In this document: in pieces, positions 36,278 through 47,060 of the stretch | Layout: the number at the start of each line of letters is the position of its first letter | Position numbering within the stretch: the first letter of the stretch is position 1 | Assembly (NCBI GenBank): GCA_963383645.1 | Contig: OY726574.1 | Span: forward strand, 55,107,477-55,171,476 | Direction of reading: 5' to 3' | DNA: 64,000 nt | Source of the DNA: Muscardinus avellanarius | Taxonomy: Eukaryota; Chordata; Mammalia; Rodentia; Gliridae | Notes under the pieces: model-generated | The model's database searches: none | Told to the model about the DNA's origin: nothing | Seen by the model: the letters and a program-made list of their open reading frames with translations, nothing else | Translations under genes and position numbers: made by a program

Positions 36278-37539
36278 TACTTCCCAATTTTAATTATGGT
36301 ATATTCTGACATGTAAATATTTAATTTTTATTTCATCAGGTCACTTTTCTCCTATGGGCTTTTGCTTATGTTTGGAAACTTTGTGGAGCTTCTAATACTG
36401 AAATTTAGGGGTGGGGTCTTAAAAGAGCTAGACTCTAGAATGTTCCACCCTCCTTCTCCCCCCAAAAGGACTTGGACTTGCACCTGTGAGAGTTCTTTCG
36501 TACAAACAACAGAAGCCAACTTTGATTGACTCAATAAAAACTAATGTATTATAAAGGTATGCAATAATGAGAAGGCTGAGAACCAGGCTCATAAAATGGC
36601 AGACACCAAGGGAGAGCAGACAGCTGCAGCTGGGGTCACAGCCCACGGCGGGCACAGGGTCAGTTTACACTGGGCTCTGCCCCTGGGTCGCCACCTCGGC
36701 CCCTGCCACCATTCGACTCTCAGCCATCTCTACTCTCCACTTTAATCATAACACAGGCAGGGAAATCCATATTCTAGAGTTAAAACACCATGACCTTGTA
36801 CTGTTTAAAGTTATACTAACTGTTGTTTTCATATTGTCCTCCCCCTCTCCACACCTTGTGAAATTGTCCAAGTAAAGCAGACAGAAGAATGTGCTCATGT
36901 GACAGAGAATTGTGCCTTTAGGGGATTTGTCACCGCAAGTCCTTCCATCATATTGATGCTTAGGGGATATTAGAAGTGTAATATTTAATAGTGCAATATC
37001 CCTCATGCCCCACTTATTTAAAGGCTGTGTGTGTTGTAAAGGATTCTGAAGTTTCCTGCACCTGGACATCACGACTTTGAGGTCCAGAGTGGGGCAGGGA
37101 GTTGGTTAAACCTGGGCGGCCCCTTGTAAAGGGCTGGAGGAGGGACAGCCTGCTCCTTTGGCTTCCGTGCCTCCCTGCTGCAAGGGCCATAGTCTCCACC
37201 TGTCTGGGATTTCCCCTATAATAGAAATGACGCTGGGGAGTCAAAGTGGAAAAACATTCCAGCAGAGCACCTGGCGGCCTCTGCTCACACCCAGGTGGCC
37301 CCAAGTCCCCTCGCTCTTCTCATGCTGGCCAAGCGCGACGTCAGCATAGGTTTTGTCTTGACCACCACTTCAAAACCTTTGCCGCCCCCCTCATATTAGT
37401 CTTCTTTGGGGATCACGCCATCTGGGTAGAACAGTTTTTACACTGTTTTACTTGGGGTTTTTACTAACTTACCTTTTCTCCACAAGTACTCGAAATGTCA
37501 CTGGGCTTATCATCTTAGCTTTTTAAAAAACTGTTCATA
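36278..37539. other. Unique sequence, partly GC-rich
   Basis: No exon recognised. 37080-37350 is GC-richer. Open frames on both strands here carry no known motif. 36500-36620 looks vaguely like an old LTR fragment but is not assignable. Confidence 0.4.
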
Positions 37540-37895
37540 CTAGTGCATTGTGATTATACACCATAGTAAAATCCAAAGTGGTATAAAAAGACATGCAGAT
37601 GTATTTGGTGCAGTTCCCTCCAGATCTACCCCATGCCTCCCCTCTCTGAACACGTAGCGGGTTTGGTAGTGATGTCTTCATATGTGGACATACATTATTT
37701 GAACTGTCTCCTTCAAGTCTCCCTTTTCTCCTCCCTACCTCTGCCCCAGTCCTTTTCCATTGCTCTTCTGGTCTCTTCTCATTAATCTGAAGTCCTTTGT
37801 ACATCCCATTTTCTCTCCAGCTTCCACATATGAGAGAAAACATCCCACCCTCACTTTCTGAGACTGGCTGACCTCACTTGGCATAATATTCTTGA
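37540..37895 (-). mobile_element. L1 3' end, split by 7SK copy
   Basis: Minus-strand L1 3'UTR and the last ORF2 codons (ttccacatatgagagaaaac, gactggctgacctcacttgg). It continues at 38118-38300 (ttcttctttatggctaagca). Confidence 0.8.
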
Positions 37896-38114
37896 GAGCT
37901 TGTTTGGAGGTTCTAGCAGGGGAGCCCAGCTACTCGTATACCCTTGACCGAAGAGCTGTCCTCCTCTATTCGGGGAAGGTCGTCCTCTTCGACCGAGCGT
38001 GCAGCTTTGGGAAGGTGAGGGAGGAAGGGACACCCGCCTACCAGCCAGATCAGCCGAATCAACCCTGGCGATCAATGGGGTGACAGATGTCGCAGACAGA
38101 TCGCCCTCACATCC
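37896..38114 (-). pseudogene. RN7SK: 7SK RNA retropseudogene, tailless
   Basis: Reverse complement starts ggatgtgagggcgatctg and carries the 7SK 5' half through ggtatacgagtagctg to caaacaagctc: about the first 240 of ~331 nt, with an internal ~15-nt deletion after cctccctcacc. 7SK is the RNA of the snRNP that sequesters P-TEFb. There is no poly(A) tail and the 3' end is missing. A perfect 15-bp direct repeat gcataatattcttga flanks it (37881-37895, 38118-38132). Three extra bases precede the 7SK 5' end. It has no 7SK promoter, so it is a pseudogene. Confidence 0.93.
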
Positions 38115-38117
38115 GTA

Positions 38118-38300
38118 GCATAATATTCTTGACGTCATCCATTTTCCTGCAAGGGCCCTAAGTTTGTTCTTCTTTATGGCTAAGCAAAACTCCATTGCAT
38201 GTATGCACCGCATTTTCTTAACTCATTAATTTGTTGATGGACACCTCGGTTCTATAATTTGACTATTGTCTCGTACCATCACGGTTGCTTCAGAGATGGC
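38118..38300 (-). mobile_element. L1 3' end, continuation
   Basis: ORF2 C-terminal coding remnant after the 7SK insertion, with landmarks catccattttcctgcaag and tggacacctcggttctat. Confidence 0.75.
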
Positions 38301-38354
38301 TTTACAGTATAATTGGTCTGCATTTTTATCCTCAGATAACTATATGAATCTATT

Positions 38355-38880
38355 GCTCCAAACCTGCCCCTCTTCTTGAATTCTTTTAGCTAATGGCATC
38401 ACTAACCTTCATGATTCCCAATCTAAACACCAGTGAGTCATCCTTGTTTCCCTTTTTGGCATCCCATACGCAGTCCAGTTACTATAGATAATACTTTCAT
38501 AAATAACCTTAAATCCATTTCATTCTCTGTGTTGTCATTGCCCCTAATGCAAATTTAGATTTTTTCATGTAGATGACTGCAATCTCCTTCTAACTGGTTT
38601 CTATTTTAAAATGTATCCTCTTCAATCTATTCCCACATACCAGAGTAATCTTCTCAAACCAAATCTGATCATCTCGTTCTTTTGCTGAAATCCTTTTCTT
38701 GCCCCGTTAGCTCTCAGAATATTAATCAAATCCATCCCTTTAGGCAAAATTCTGTCCTTGATATGACCTTTGACTATCCCCATAATCCAACTGCCGTATC
38801 TCCTAATAGGTAAAGTTTACTCCAGACTCCAGACAAACATATAGTTGTCCAAATTGGTTTTATATACTCTACTTCTTCCC
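38355..38880 (+). mobile_element. L2 LINE, RT C-terminal fragment
   Basis: Ancient plus-strand L2: the frame near 38576 still reads DCNLLLTG, matching the CR1/L2 RT C-terminal DYCNSLL...G block, followed by the usual order of downstream L2 words. Many stops. Confidence 0.65.
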
Positions 38881-39274
38881 ATGTTCCTTCCTATTAAAGG
38901 TGTTAAACTTAATTTCATTGTCAAATGATACATCTATAAATAGGACATATTTTAAGTTTTTTCTTAAAGGACCATCTTGTGATTCCAATTCAGGGCCATC
39001 AGTCATTGTCTGGGACTTTCTCCTGGGGGCAGGGTGGGAGAGAGCATCTCTTTCAGATCATCTGCTACCAAGATGTGACCTGGGGTTCCTACTTGAAGGA
39101 TCCTTGCACTTGAAGGATATTCACTGATGGAGAGCATGACAGAGGCATGTGGTGAGCAGCAAGGATAAGAAGTGGGAAATCAAGTCTTGGCCTTGGGTTG
39201 GACTCATGTTTGATGTACGATGTATCCTAGACCTTTCCAATTATTAGCTGATTAAATCCGCTCCCCCACATTTT
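38881..39274. other. Unique sequence
   Basis: Nothing recognised. Confidence 0.45.
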
Positions 39275-39345
39275 TCTTTTGTTATGTTGAGGATCAAGCC
39301 TAGGGCATCATGGAAGCTAGGCAAGTGCTCACCACTGAGGTGCTC
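39275..39345 (-). repeat. Stand-alone ID-type SINE
   Basis: Keeps the tRNA-loop section (agctaggcaagtgctcacc) that the dimeric SINE lacks; no B1 half. Confidence 0.6.
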
Positions 39346-39365
39346 CTCCAATCAACCCCTCCCCC

Positions 39366-39581
39366 ATTTTATTTTTTGTGGTACTGGGGTTGGAACCCAG
39401 GGCCTTCTCCCTCTGGGTTATACCCCTAGACCTATTTTGAATGTTTTATTTAGAAACAGAGTCTTGCTAAATTTCTGAGAGCCTCACTAAGTAGCTGAGT
39501 CTGGCTTTGAACCTGTGCAATCCCCGTGTCTTAGCCTCCCAAGAACTGGGATTACAAGCGTGCACCACCACACCTGGCCTC
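39366..39581 (-). repeat. B1-ID SINE
   Basis: Full minus-strand copy ending ccaccacacctggc. Confidence 0.88.
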
Positions 39582-39707
39582 CAACTTTTTCTTTAAGCTT
39601 TTATTAGACTGATTTAGCTCCTAACACTTAAAATAAAAGGAGTCTGTAGAGATGCAATAGAATTAAAAATTTAACATTATAAACTTGCTCTAGATAAAGT
39701 ATAATCC

Positions 39708-40123
39708 ATTTTATTTTATTTATTTCTTGTTAGTGAGAATTGAACCCAAGGGCATTTCTACCTCTGAGCTACACCCCAAAGACCTTTAAAGAATTTTTTT
39801 TTTGAAACCAGGTAATGTGGCACACAACTGTAAACCCAGTAATTGGGAGACTGAGATAGGAAGATTGTAAGTTTGAAACCAGCTTCAGCAACTTGGTAAG
39901 GCTTTCAGTAATTTAGCAAGACCTTATTCCAAAATAAAAAATAAAATATGGCTGGAGGTGTAGCTTAGAGGTAGAATGCCCCTGAGTTCAATGCCCAGTA
40001 CAAAAAAAATTTTTTTTGAAACGGGGTCTTGCTAAATTAATGAATCTAGACTTGAATTGGTGATCTTCCAGTCTCGTTTTTCCAAGTATTGAGATTACAG
40101 GCATGTACCACTGCTACCAGCTC
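39708..40123 (-). repeat. B1-ID SINE invaded by a plus-strand SINE
   Basis: Minus-strand SINE (ID 39725-39790; B1 40012-40123) split in its linker by a plus-strand SINE at 39806-40004. tttttttgaaa borders the insert on both sides. Confidence 0.82.
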
Positions 40124-40199
40124 ACATAGTATAATTTTGACTAATCATTTTCATAGGAAATCTGTAGGTTTATTAGTGTATGCGTTAATGTTTGTTTAA

Positions 40200-40390
40200 G
40201 TACAGCCATCCATAACGTAATCTCAGTAGTTGGGAGGCTGAGACAGGGGGATTGCGGGTTTACTGCCAGCCTCAGCTACTTAGTGAGGCCCTCCATAACT
40301 TAATGAGACCCTGTTTCAAAATAAAGAATAAAAAATAGGACTGGGGGTATAGCTCAGAGGTAAAATGCCCCTGGGTTAAATCCCCTGTAC
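40200..40390 (+). repeat. B1-ID SINE
   Basis: Plus-strand copy with a diverged B1 start; the tail is (CA)n then (A)n, 40391-40438. Confidence 0.82.
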
Positions 40391-40398
40391 TACACACA

Positions 40399-40433
<35 letters not shown>

Positions 40434-40438
40434 AAAAA

Positions 40439-40628
40439 GCTGGGCATGGTGGCACGTACTTGTAATCCCCGCGTTTGGGAGGCTGAGACAGGAGGATCAC
40501 ACAGGTTCAAAGTCAGCCTCAGCTATGTAGGCTCTCAGCAACTTAGTGAGACCCTGTTTCCAAATAAAAATATAAAAATAGGTCTGGGAGTATAGCTTGG
40601 AGGTAGAAGGCCCCTGGGTTCCATTCCC

Positions 40629-40632
<4 letters not shown>
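40439..40632 (+). repeat. B1-ID SINE in the tail of another
   Basis: Inserted in the A-tail of the preceding SINE; its own tail is the CA array at 40633. Confidence 0.88.

Positions 40633-40674
<42 letters not shown>
40633..40674. repeat. (CA)n microsatellite
   Basis: About 21 CA units at the SINE 3' end. Confidence 0.95.
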
Positions 40675-40677
<3 letters not shown>

Positions 40678-41168
40678 ATAAAAAAAATCATTATTATGAA
40701 ACTTTGCCTGAATTAGCACTGAACATAGATGGGAAAATGTGTAATCTTGTGTCATTCATTTGAATGGTTCTCAGCTCTGCCTGCACAGTGGGAACATAGG
40801 GGGAATTTGTAAACCTACGGATGATTGGGTCCTTCCCAGACAAAGCGAGTCAGACTCTATGGGGTGGGTGACAAGTAATAGTATTTTTTTCATAAAAGCT
40901 TCCTAGGTTTCTACTCTCAGCAAGGATTGAGAGGCTTTGATATAACCCAATATTTTTCTCTCTTCTTTGAGGAATTCAGAGTACCCAATGGTGCTTTGGT
41001 GACTTCTTTTTCTTAATGTAATTACCCCTGCAGTGAATTTAACATTAGAAATCAAGTTGCTGGGCTTTTGCACTGTTTTCTAGGTTGGAATTAATATTTA
41101 GAAAAATGGCCCAAACCTACCTCTAATTCCTTAAGTAATGATGTGGCTACAAATGCCAATATTATCCT
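40675..41168. other. Unique sequence
   Basis: Nothing recognised. Confidence 0.5.
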
Positions 41169-41350
41169 TTTTTTGATAGCGGGGATTGGGCACAGGGGTG
41201 TTCTACCTTCAAGTCACATACTCAGTCCTATTTTAGATTTTATTTTGAAACAGAGTCTCGCTAAGTTGCTGAGGCTGGCCTCGAAGCTATGATTTTCCCA
41301 TCTCAACCTCCCAAGTACTGGGATTACAGGTGTGCACCAGTATGTCTGGA
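41169..41350 (-). repeat. B1-ID SINE, diverged
   Basis: Minus-strand ID half, linker and B1 half (gtactgggattacaggtgtg). Confidence 0.8.
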
Positions 41351-41496
41351 CACAAATTCCAATTTCTAAGAATTAAGTTACTCTAAATTGTCTTGTCTAG
41401 ATTACTGTATTCTTAGATTTATCTTGATTGGCACTTTCTTTACAGCAGTGCACCAGAAGTAAGAAGATAACTTTCAATAGTAAAGTAGATGCGGAA

Positions 41497-41717
41497 GCCG
41501 GGCGTGGTGGCGCACGCTTGTAATCCCAGCATTCGGGAGGCTGGGACCGGAGGATCACGGTTCGTGGACAGCCTCAGCTACTTAGTGAGGCCCTCTGCAA
41601 CTCAGTGAGACTCTGTTTGAAAATAAAAAATAAAAAAATAGGGCTGGGGGCGTAGCTCGGAGGTAGAATGCCCCTGTGCTCCATCCCCAGTACTGCAAAA
41701 AAAAAAAAAAAAAAAAA
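41497..41717 (+). repeat. B1-ID SINE, near consensus
   Basis: Clean copy (gccgggcgtggtggcgcacg) with the linker tttgaaaataaaaaataaa form and a long A-tail; looks young. Confidence 0.92.
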
Positions 41718-41727
41718 GTTTAATTTG

Positions 41728-41869
41728 CTGGGTGTGGTGGCATAAACCAGCAATCCAAGTATCCAAGTATTTGAAAGGCTAGGTCAGGAGGATAGCAGGT
41801 TCACGCCAGCCTTGGCAAATCAGTGAGACCTTGTTTCAAATCAGTGAGACCTTGTTCTCAGTTCAATCC

Positions 41870-41875
<6 letters not shown>
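41728..41875 (+). repeat. B1-ID SINE, mostly B1
   Basis: B1 half with internal duplications (atccaagt; ccttgtttcaaatcagtgag); only the 3' edge of the ID half, then a CA array. Confidence 0.7.

Positions 41876-41921
<46 letters not shown>
41876..41921. repeat. (CA)n microsatellite
   Basis: About 23 CA units at the SINE tail. Confidence 0.95.
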
Positions 41922-41925
<4 letters not shown>

Positions 41926-42129
41926 GATCTTTGAAACAAAAGATTTTTTTAGATATGAATGTACATTTTAGTCAATTTTCCTCAAGAGCTCACCAATATT
42001 CCTAAACTAGAAGCAGTTTCTGTCCAAAATATAAAACGATATTTTGTTTTTGATGATATATCTGAGGATAGCCAAAATATTTTTCTTAAATTTTTTGTTT
42101 ATGACATCTGTCAATTAGTTGCCTTTAGG

Positions 42130-42133
<4 letters not shown>

Positions 42134-42205
<72 letters not shown>
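42134..42205. repeat. (CA)n(CT)n compound microsatellite
   Basis: CA units to 42172 then CT units to 42205; not next to a SINE, unlike most CA arrays here. Confidence 0.95.
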
Positions 42206-42208
<3 letters not shown>

Positions 42209-42324
42209 TATTTGTTTTGTTTTACTTTCATTATAAAAACATTTAAATAAATCCATAGAAAATAGTGGCTGGAAAGAAAACAATCAGAGAAATGTAGAAA
42301 CTCATTAAAATTTTAAATTAATCC

Positions 42325-42440
42325 TAAAAACACTTAAGAGAATGCCTTCTTTGTGCCTAGCATTGCTCTTAGCAGAAAGGGTTGCAATAGTGATCATCTG
42401 GAATTTATAATCTAATTGAAGAAATAAGACATATAAAAAT
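42325..42440 (-). repeat. L2 LINE fragment
   Basis: Weak reversed L2 3' end (tttgtgcctagcattgctct ... atttataatctaattgaag). Confidence 0.4.
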
Positions 42441-42558
42441 TAAAAAACCTTGCAGAGTATATGTGACCAAATGCCTGTCTGAATGCCAGTGACAATAAGC
42501 TGTACATCTCAGGTAAAAGGAATAAATTAAAATAAGCCTCTTAAAAGATACAAAATGA

Positions 42559-42780
42559 GCCGGGTGTGGTGGTGCACACTTGTTATCAAAACAGCATTCC
42601 GGAGGCTGAGACCGGAGGATCACGGTTCCTGGCCAGCCTCAGCTACTTAATGAGGCCCTCTGCAACTCAGTGAGACCCTGTTTCAAAATAAAGAATACAA
42701 AATAGGGCAGTGGGTGTAGCTCAGAGGTCGAATGCCCCTGGGTTCCATCCCCAGACCCACAAAAAAAAAAAAAAAAAAAA
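42559..42780 (+). repeat. B1-ID SINE with target duplication
   Basis: Full copy with A-tail. aaaagatacaaaatga flanks it at 42543-42558 and 42781-42796, and a second SINE starts immediately after the right copy. Confidence 0.92.
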
Positions 42781-42796
42781 AAAAGATACAAAATGA

Positions 42797-43003
42797 GCCG
42801 GGCATGGTGGTGCACGCCTGTAATCCCAGTATCTGGGAGGCTGAGACAGGAGGATTGCAGGTTCGCAGCCAGCCTCAGCAACTTAATGAGGCTCTCAGAA
42901 ATTTAGCAAAACCCTGTTTCCAAATAAAAAATAAGAGCTGGGGATGTAGCTCAGAGGTAGAATGTCACTTGGGTTCAATCTCCAGTGCTACGTGTGTGCG
43001 TAT

Positions 43004-43005
<2 letters not shown>
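42797..43005 (+). repeat. B1-ID SINE
   Basis: Directly follows the shared target repeat; ID half ends in a CA array. Confidence 0.9.

Positions 43006-43037
<32 letters not shown>
43006..43037. repeat. (CA)n microsatellite
   Basis: About 16 CA units at the SINE tail. Confidence 0.95.
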
Positions 43038-43040
<3 letters not shown>

Positions 43041-43151
43041 TATATACAAGATAAAGCAAAGCTTTGGTCTTTCTCTGTTTGATTTAATATTCTGTGGTGG
43101 AATTTTAGTTTTATATTTCTGACAAGACCTTTTCATTTTTACAATCTACTT

Positions 43152-43381
43152 TTCTTTTCTTTTTTTTTTTTTTTTTTTGGTGGTACCAGGAATGGAACTC
43201 AGGGGCATTCTACCTCTGAGCTACACCCCCAGCCCTATTATTTAGTCTTTTTATTTTTGAGACAGGGTCTCACTGAGTTGAGAAGGGCCTCGCTAAGTAG
43301 TTGAGGCTGTCTGTGAACTGTGATCCTCGAGTCTCTGCCTCCCGAACGCTGGGATGACAAGCGTGCGCCACCACGCCTGTC
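43152..43381 (-). repeat. B1-ID SINE
   Basis: T-run, ID half, linker and full B1 half. Confidence 0.9.
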
Positions 43382-44499
43382 TTTATTGAAGGATGAGCTG
43401 ATGCTATTTCAGAAGGTTTCCGAAATTTAAAATATGCGGGTTGTATTTTCAAAAAAGTGGATTGGATTTTGTTTATCCTGATTTCCCCTCTTAAAAGAGA
43501 AGGCAGTGTGAGCTTGGGGAGAAATACAGGCTCCTGATCTGGTGGACTGGCATTGAGGGACAGGGCTCAGGTCCCATAAGTCTCTGGAGAATACCTAATT
43601 CCTTCAGCCTGTGGGTTCTCATGGGCTTATTGACAATCAGACACTTGCGCCTTCCCTAGGCATTTCCAGTTACCTTTTCTAATTTGGTTTACCTCTTTGC
43701 TGCAGTAAGGTAATAACCTGAGCTGTCTAAATCATTTGTGAGGTATACTCCAAGTAATTAATGATATCCTTTTCCCATATATTATGGTTTTATCCCACAA
43801 AGATGACACGGTCTTACATTATAATCTAGACGAGCAAAAGGTGAAATGTGGTGAAAATCACACCTGTCTACCATCCCATGTTCTATGTGTGGGTGGAGGA
43901 TGTGAGAAGCTGCCTCAAATGGAAACATCATTTGTTATATGTGTCTTGGTGGGGAAAAAAAAGGTACAAAGCAATTGCTGTAAAGAGAGAACGACTTCCC
44001 TTTTGTCTCATCTTCCCTTATTGGCAAAGAGAATTTTTTATTTTTTCTTGGTCTGGTTCTCAAATTCACTTTTTGGTGGCTGGTCAAAATTGCTTTCCTC
44101 TCAGCCACTTGAAGGCCAATTCAATTAGACCTCTTCTCCTCAGGGCACCTAGCCCTTATATTAAAAAAAAAAAAAAAGTCACCTAAACAGTTCCTGATGG
44201 TTACCACCACCATGCAAGTCTTAATAACTTCTTACTGTTTTTTTTTTCTCTTGAAATTCTCCAGTTTTTTTTTTTTAATCTTACAAGTCTGCTTCTTTAT
44301 TTTCACTCTCTTTGACATTTTATTTAGCTCCTCATCTGAGAATCAACTTCTCGTCCACTGTCTCAAATAAATAATAGTCTATCTACCAACTAATTACATT
44401 TCGATCCCTCCAGCCCCAGGTACCCTGGGATTTCTCAAATGGCTTTTGATTTGGGGAAGGGATTTTTTTTAAAAACACTTCTGCTCCAATTATTTAATG
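43382..44499. other. Unique sequence
   Basis: AT-rich with T-runs at 44240 and 44266. The open frames 43784-44128 and 43848-44186 show no known motif. Confidence 0.45.
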
Positions 44500-44930
44500 A
44501 TTCAACTTTTGTAGAAATTTAAACTTGAGAGGAGCAAATAGCCTCAACGTAAGTCTAATTAAGCTTCAGGTTACCCCAGTGAAGTTGGCAGATTAAGTAC
44601 GCAGGAAGCCGCAGTCATTTCCATCAAATCCTGATTAAAAACAAGGTTTTAAAATGTTAGGCCAGGGCTAATCTGCATGACGGCTTCAGGCTTCATTTGA
44701 GAAAGAATTGTGGCCGCCAACATTATCAGTAAGATGCGTGAATCTCTTTCTATAATCAGAGCCCTACGGGATAAAGCATAGATTTGATGCGGTCTTGGAC
44801 CCACGTGTTTTCCGGTACCCTGGTTAATAAGATCCTCTCAAGCAGAACCCAAGCAGGGCAACCGGCCAGAAGATGCTTTTGTACAAATTTCAGCTGAACT
44901 AATATCTGTGGCAATCTTTTAAGACTGAAG
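44500..44930. promoter_or_regulatory. Candidate conserved noncoding element
   Basis: Non-repetitive, with about ten CpGs in 350 bases amid CpG-poor DNA. It has several homeodomain-type TAAT/ATTA words, a perfect E-box CACGTG at 44802-44807, and no simple repeats. In a gene-poor interval such islands are often enhancers. This is inference; conservation was not tested. Confidence 0.25.
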
Positions 44931-45249
44931 AAGAGTTGATGAATACACTCCCATTAAACTTGCCTTGTGAATTGAAGGATGAAGCAAGGCATAAGGAACA
45001 TATTGAGATGGCTGCACATGTTTTATGCATGACACAGTTGTAATTAAAACAGATCCTGAAGGTAAGTTTGTATATACTAATGATTGCAAAAAAGCAGAGT
45101 TATTAAACATCTACAGGGCATATTTCCCAAGTGGCAAATATGAAAATCTGGCTCATTTCACTTCCTCAATTTTTTGCTTATAAGAAACAAGAGATTTGGG
45201 TGTCCTGGCAAACCACATTTGTTAGGAAATTTGTTTATATTGATCACAT

Positions 45250-45360
45250 ATATGCATAGTCTATAGACCTATCAGTAAACCCCCAATACGTTGATTTCTA
45301 AATAATGTTTTACAAATAGCTTTAATTTCAGTTATTTGAGTCAATAATACTTATTAAAAT
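45250..45360 (+). repeat. Inverted repeat, left arm
   Basis: About 110 bases whose reverse complement recurs at 45598-45712, with a 28-base perfect core (45292-45319 and 45640-45667). The spacer is about 237 bases. Confidence 0.85.
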
Positions 45361-45537
45361 TTCCCAGTCTTACAAGGGTCATTTGAGATCTTTCACAACT
45401 CGGCAGTTATTGTCAATAGTGGCTCAAGGTTGCATGGTTATCGCAGCCACCTCGCAGGCATGTATATTCCTACCACTCCAGACCTCAGCATGATGGATGA
45501 TTAGGATGTGCCAATAAAAGTATAAAAAAAGAAGTTA

Positions 45538-45825
45538 AGCTGGGTGTGGGGCTCATGCTTGTAATCCCAGTACTTGGAGGCTGAGGCAGAAGGATCATTT
45601 AACAAATGTTATTATTTAGTAAAATAATTGAAATTAAAACTATTTGTAAAACATTATTTAGAAATCAGTGCATTGGGCTTTTACTGATAGATCTGTATGG
45701 TATGCATAAAAGTAGCTAGCCTCGGCAACTTAGTAAGACCTTGTTTCAAAAGAAAAAATAAAATAGGGCTGGGGGTGTAGCTCACAGGGAGAAGGTACCC
45801 GGGTTCAATCCCCAGTACCCCTCAC
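45538..45825 (+). repeat. B1-ID SINE interrupted by inverted copy
   Basis: B1 start 45538-45597, foreign 115 bases, then the rest of B1, linker and ID half from 45713. About 12-17 SINE bases are missing at the junction. Confidence 0.8.
45598..45712 (-). repeat. Inverted repeat, right arm, inside a SINE
   Basis: Reverse-complement copy of 45250-45360. It interrupts and partly replaces the B1 half of the SINE at 45538-45825, with no target duplication visible. Confidence 0.85.
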
Positions 45826-45831
45826 AATTTA

Positions 45832-45920
45832 GTGAGACCCTTTTTTAAAAAAAAAAAATAGGGCTGAGTGGTGTAGCTCAGTGGTAAAATGCCCCTGGGT
45901 CCAATCCCCAGTACTATAAA
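45832..45920 (+). repeat. SINE fragment (linker plus ID half)
   Basis: Second ID half with a short B1 end in front (tttagtgagaccc), added in tandem. Confidence 0.75.
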
Positions 45921-46056
45921 GAAAAAAGAGCATAAAACACTATATTGGTATGTATATGAAAAAATAAGCAATATTATATATTTCTGGCAGAAATGTAAGT
46001 AATTCAACCTGTCTCTATTACAATTTTATGACATATATCAGATAATGCTCTGGGGG

Positions 46057-46256
46057 TTTGTTTGTTTGTTTGTTTGTTTTTCACCTCGAGGCATTCTACC
46101 TCTGAGCTACACCCCCAGACAAATTCTTTTTTGTTGTTGTTTTATTATGTTGCTGAGGGCCTTGCCAAGTTGCCAAGGCTGGTCTCGAACCTGTGATCCT
46201 CCTGTCTCAGCCTCCCAAGTACTGGGATTACAAGAATGCACACCATGCTTGGACAG
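46057..46256 (-). repeat. B1-ID SINE
   Basis: (GTTT)n tail, shortened ID half, linker with ttgttgttttattatg, B1 half. Confidence 0.75.
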
Positions 46257-46261
46257 AAAAT

Positions 46262-46720
46262 AATCTTACTCAAGAAATTCCTTTTCTAAGAATTTGTCCT
46301 ATAGTTACACTGAAACAGGTACAAAATGACACCTGTAGGAGATGCTCACTGCAGCATAGCTTGACAGAGCAAAATACTAGAAACTGCTGACCTGTCTGTC
46401 AGTAAGCGACTGGTTAAATAAATATTAACATATCTGTTAAATCAATTATCCTGTAGCCATAAAATTTAACGAGGATACTCTTTTTGTAACTATTTGGACT
46501 GGCTTAAAATGCTATATTTTTTAAAAAAAGTGCAAAAACTCATATATTATCATTTGTATGAAAACTTGAAATTCTCTTATTTGGGGTACATTTGTACATT
46601 ATTTTATATGTTCCAGAGGCATTTTCTCTGTGAACTATCTGTGTATATCTTTGGCCATTTTCCTACTAATTTTTGGTCTTTGTTTCATCAGTTTGGGGAA
46701 AATTTTTTTATAAATTAATG
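46262..46720 (+). mobile_element. Ancient L1 (L1M-like) 3' region
   Basis: Order of old L1 3' words: aagaatttgtcctatagtta, actgcagcatagcttgac, gactggttaaataaat, tgtagccataaaat, tatcatttgtatgaaaac. Highly diverged; the last ~130 bases are uncertain. Confidence 0.6.
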
Positions 46721-46724
46721 AGTT

Positions 46725-47060
46725 GAATGGTTTTGAAATGTATCCCCCAGGGGTCGGTATGTTAAAGGCTTGGGTCCTCAGAATGGGACTGGTGGGAGGT
46801 GGTGAAATCATTAAAGGTTCCTACATGGAGGTCTCCAGGTTATGGATGGAATGCCCTTGAAGGCACATGTTGTGAAACCTTGGTCCCTTCTTCCTGCTAT
46901 CTTTTGCTTCCTGGCCACGCGGTAAGTTTTTTCTCTGCCATGCATTCCTGTCTCCATGGGTGAGGATCCTTGTCAGAAGTCTTTGGTTGTATTACAATGG
47001 ATGCAAATAAAGAAGTGCTAAAAACCTTACAGCTACCTGGAAAAATGAACTCTTTTCTTC
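46725..47060 (+). mobile_element. MaLR-type solo LTR
   Basis: MaLR words in order: tgaaatgtatcccccagggg, tgttaaaggcttgggtcctc, gggaggtggtgaaatcatta, atgcccttgaaggca, cctggccacgcgg, gccatgcattcctgtctcc, then aataaag near the 3' end. Confidence 0.65.
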
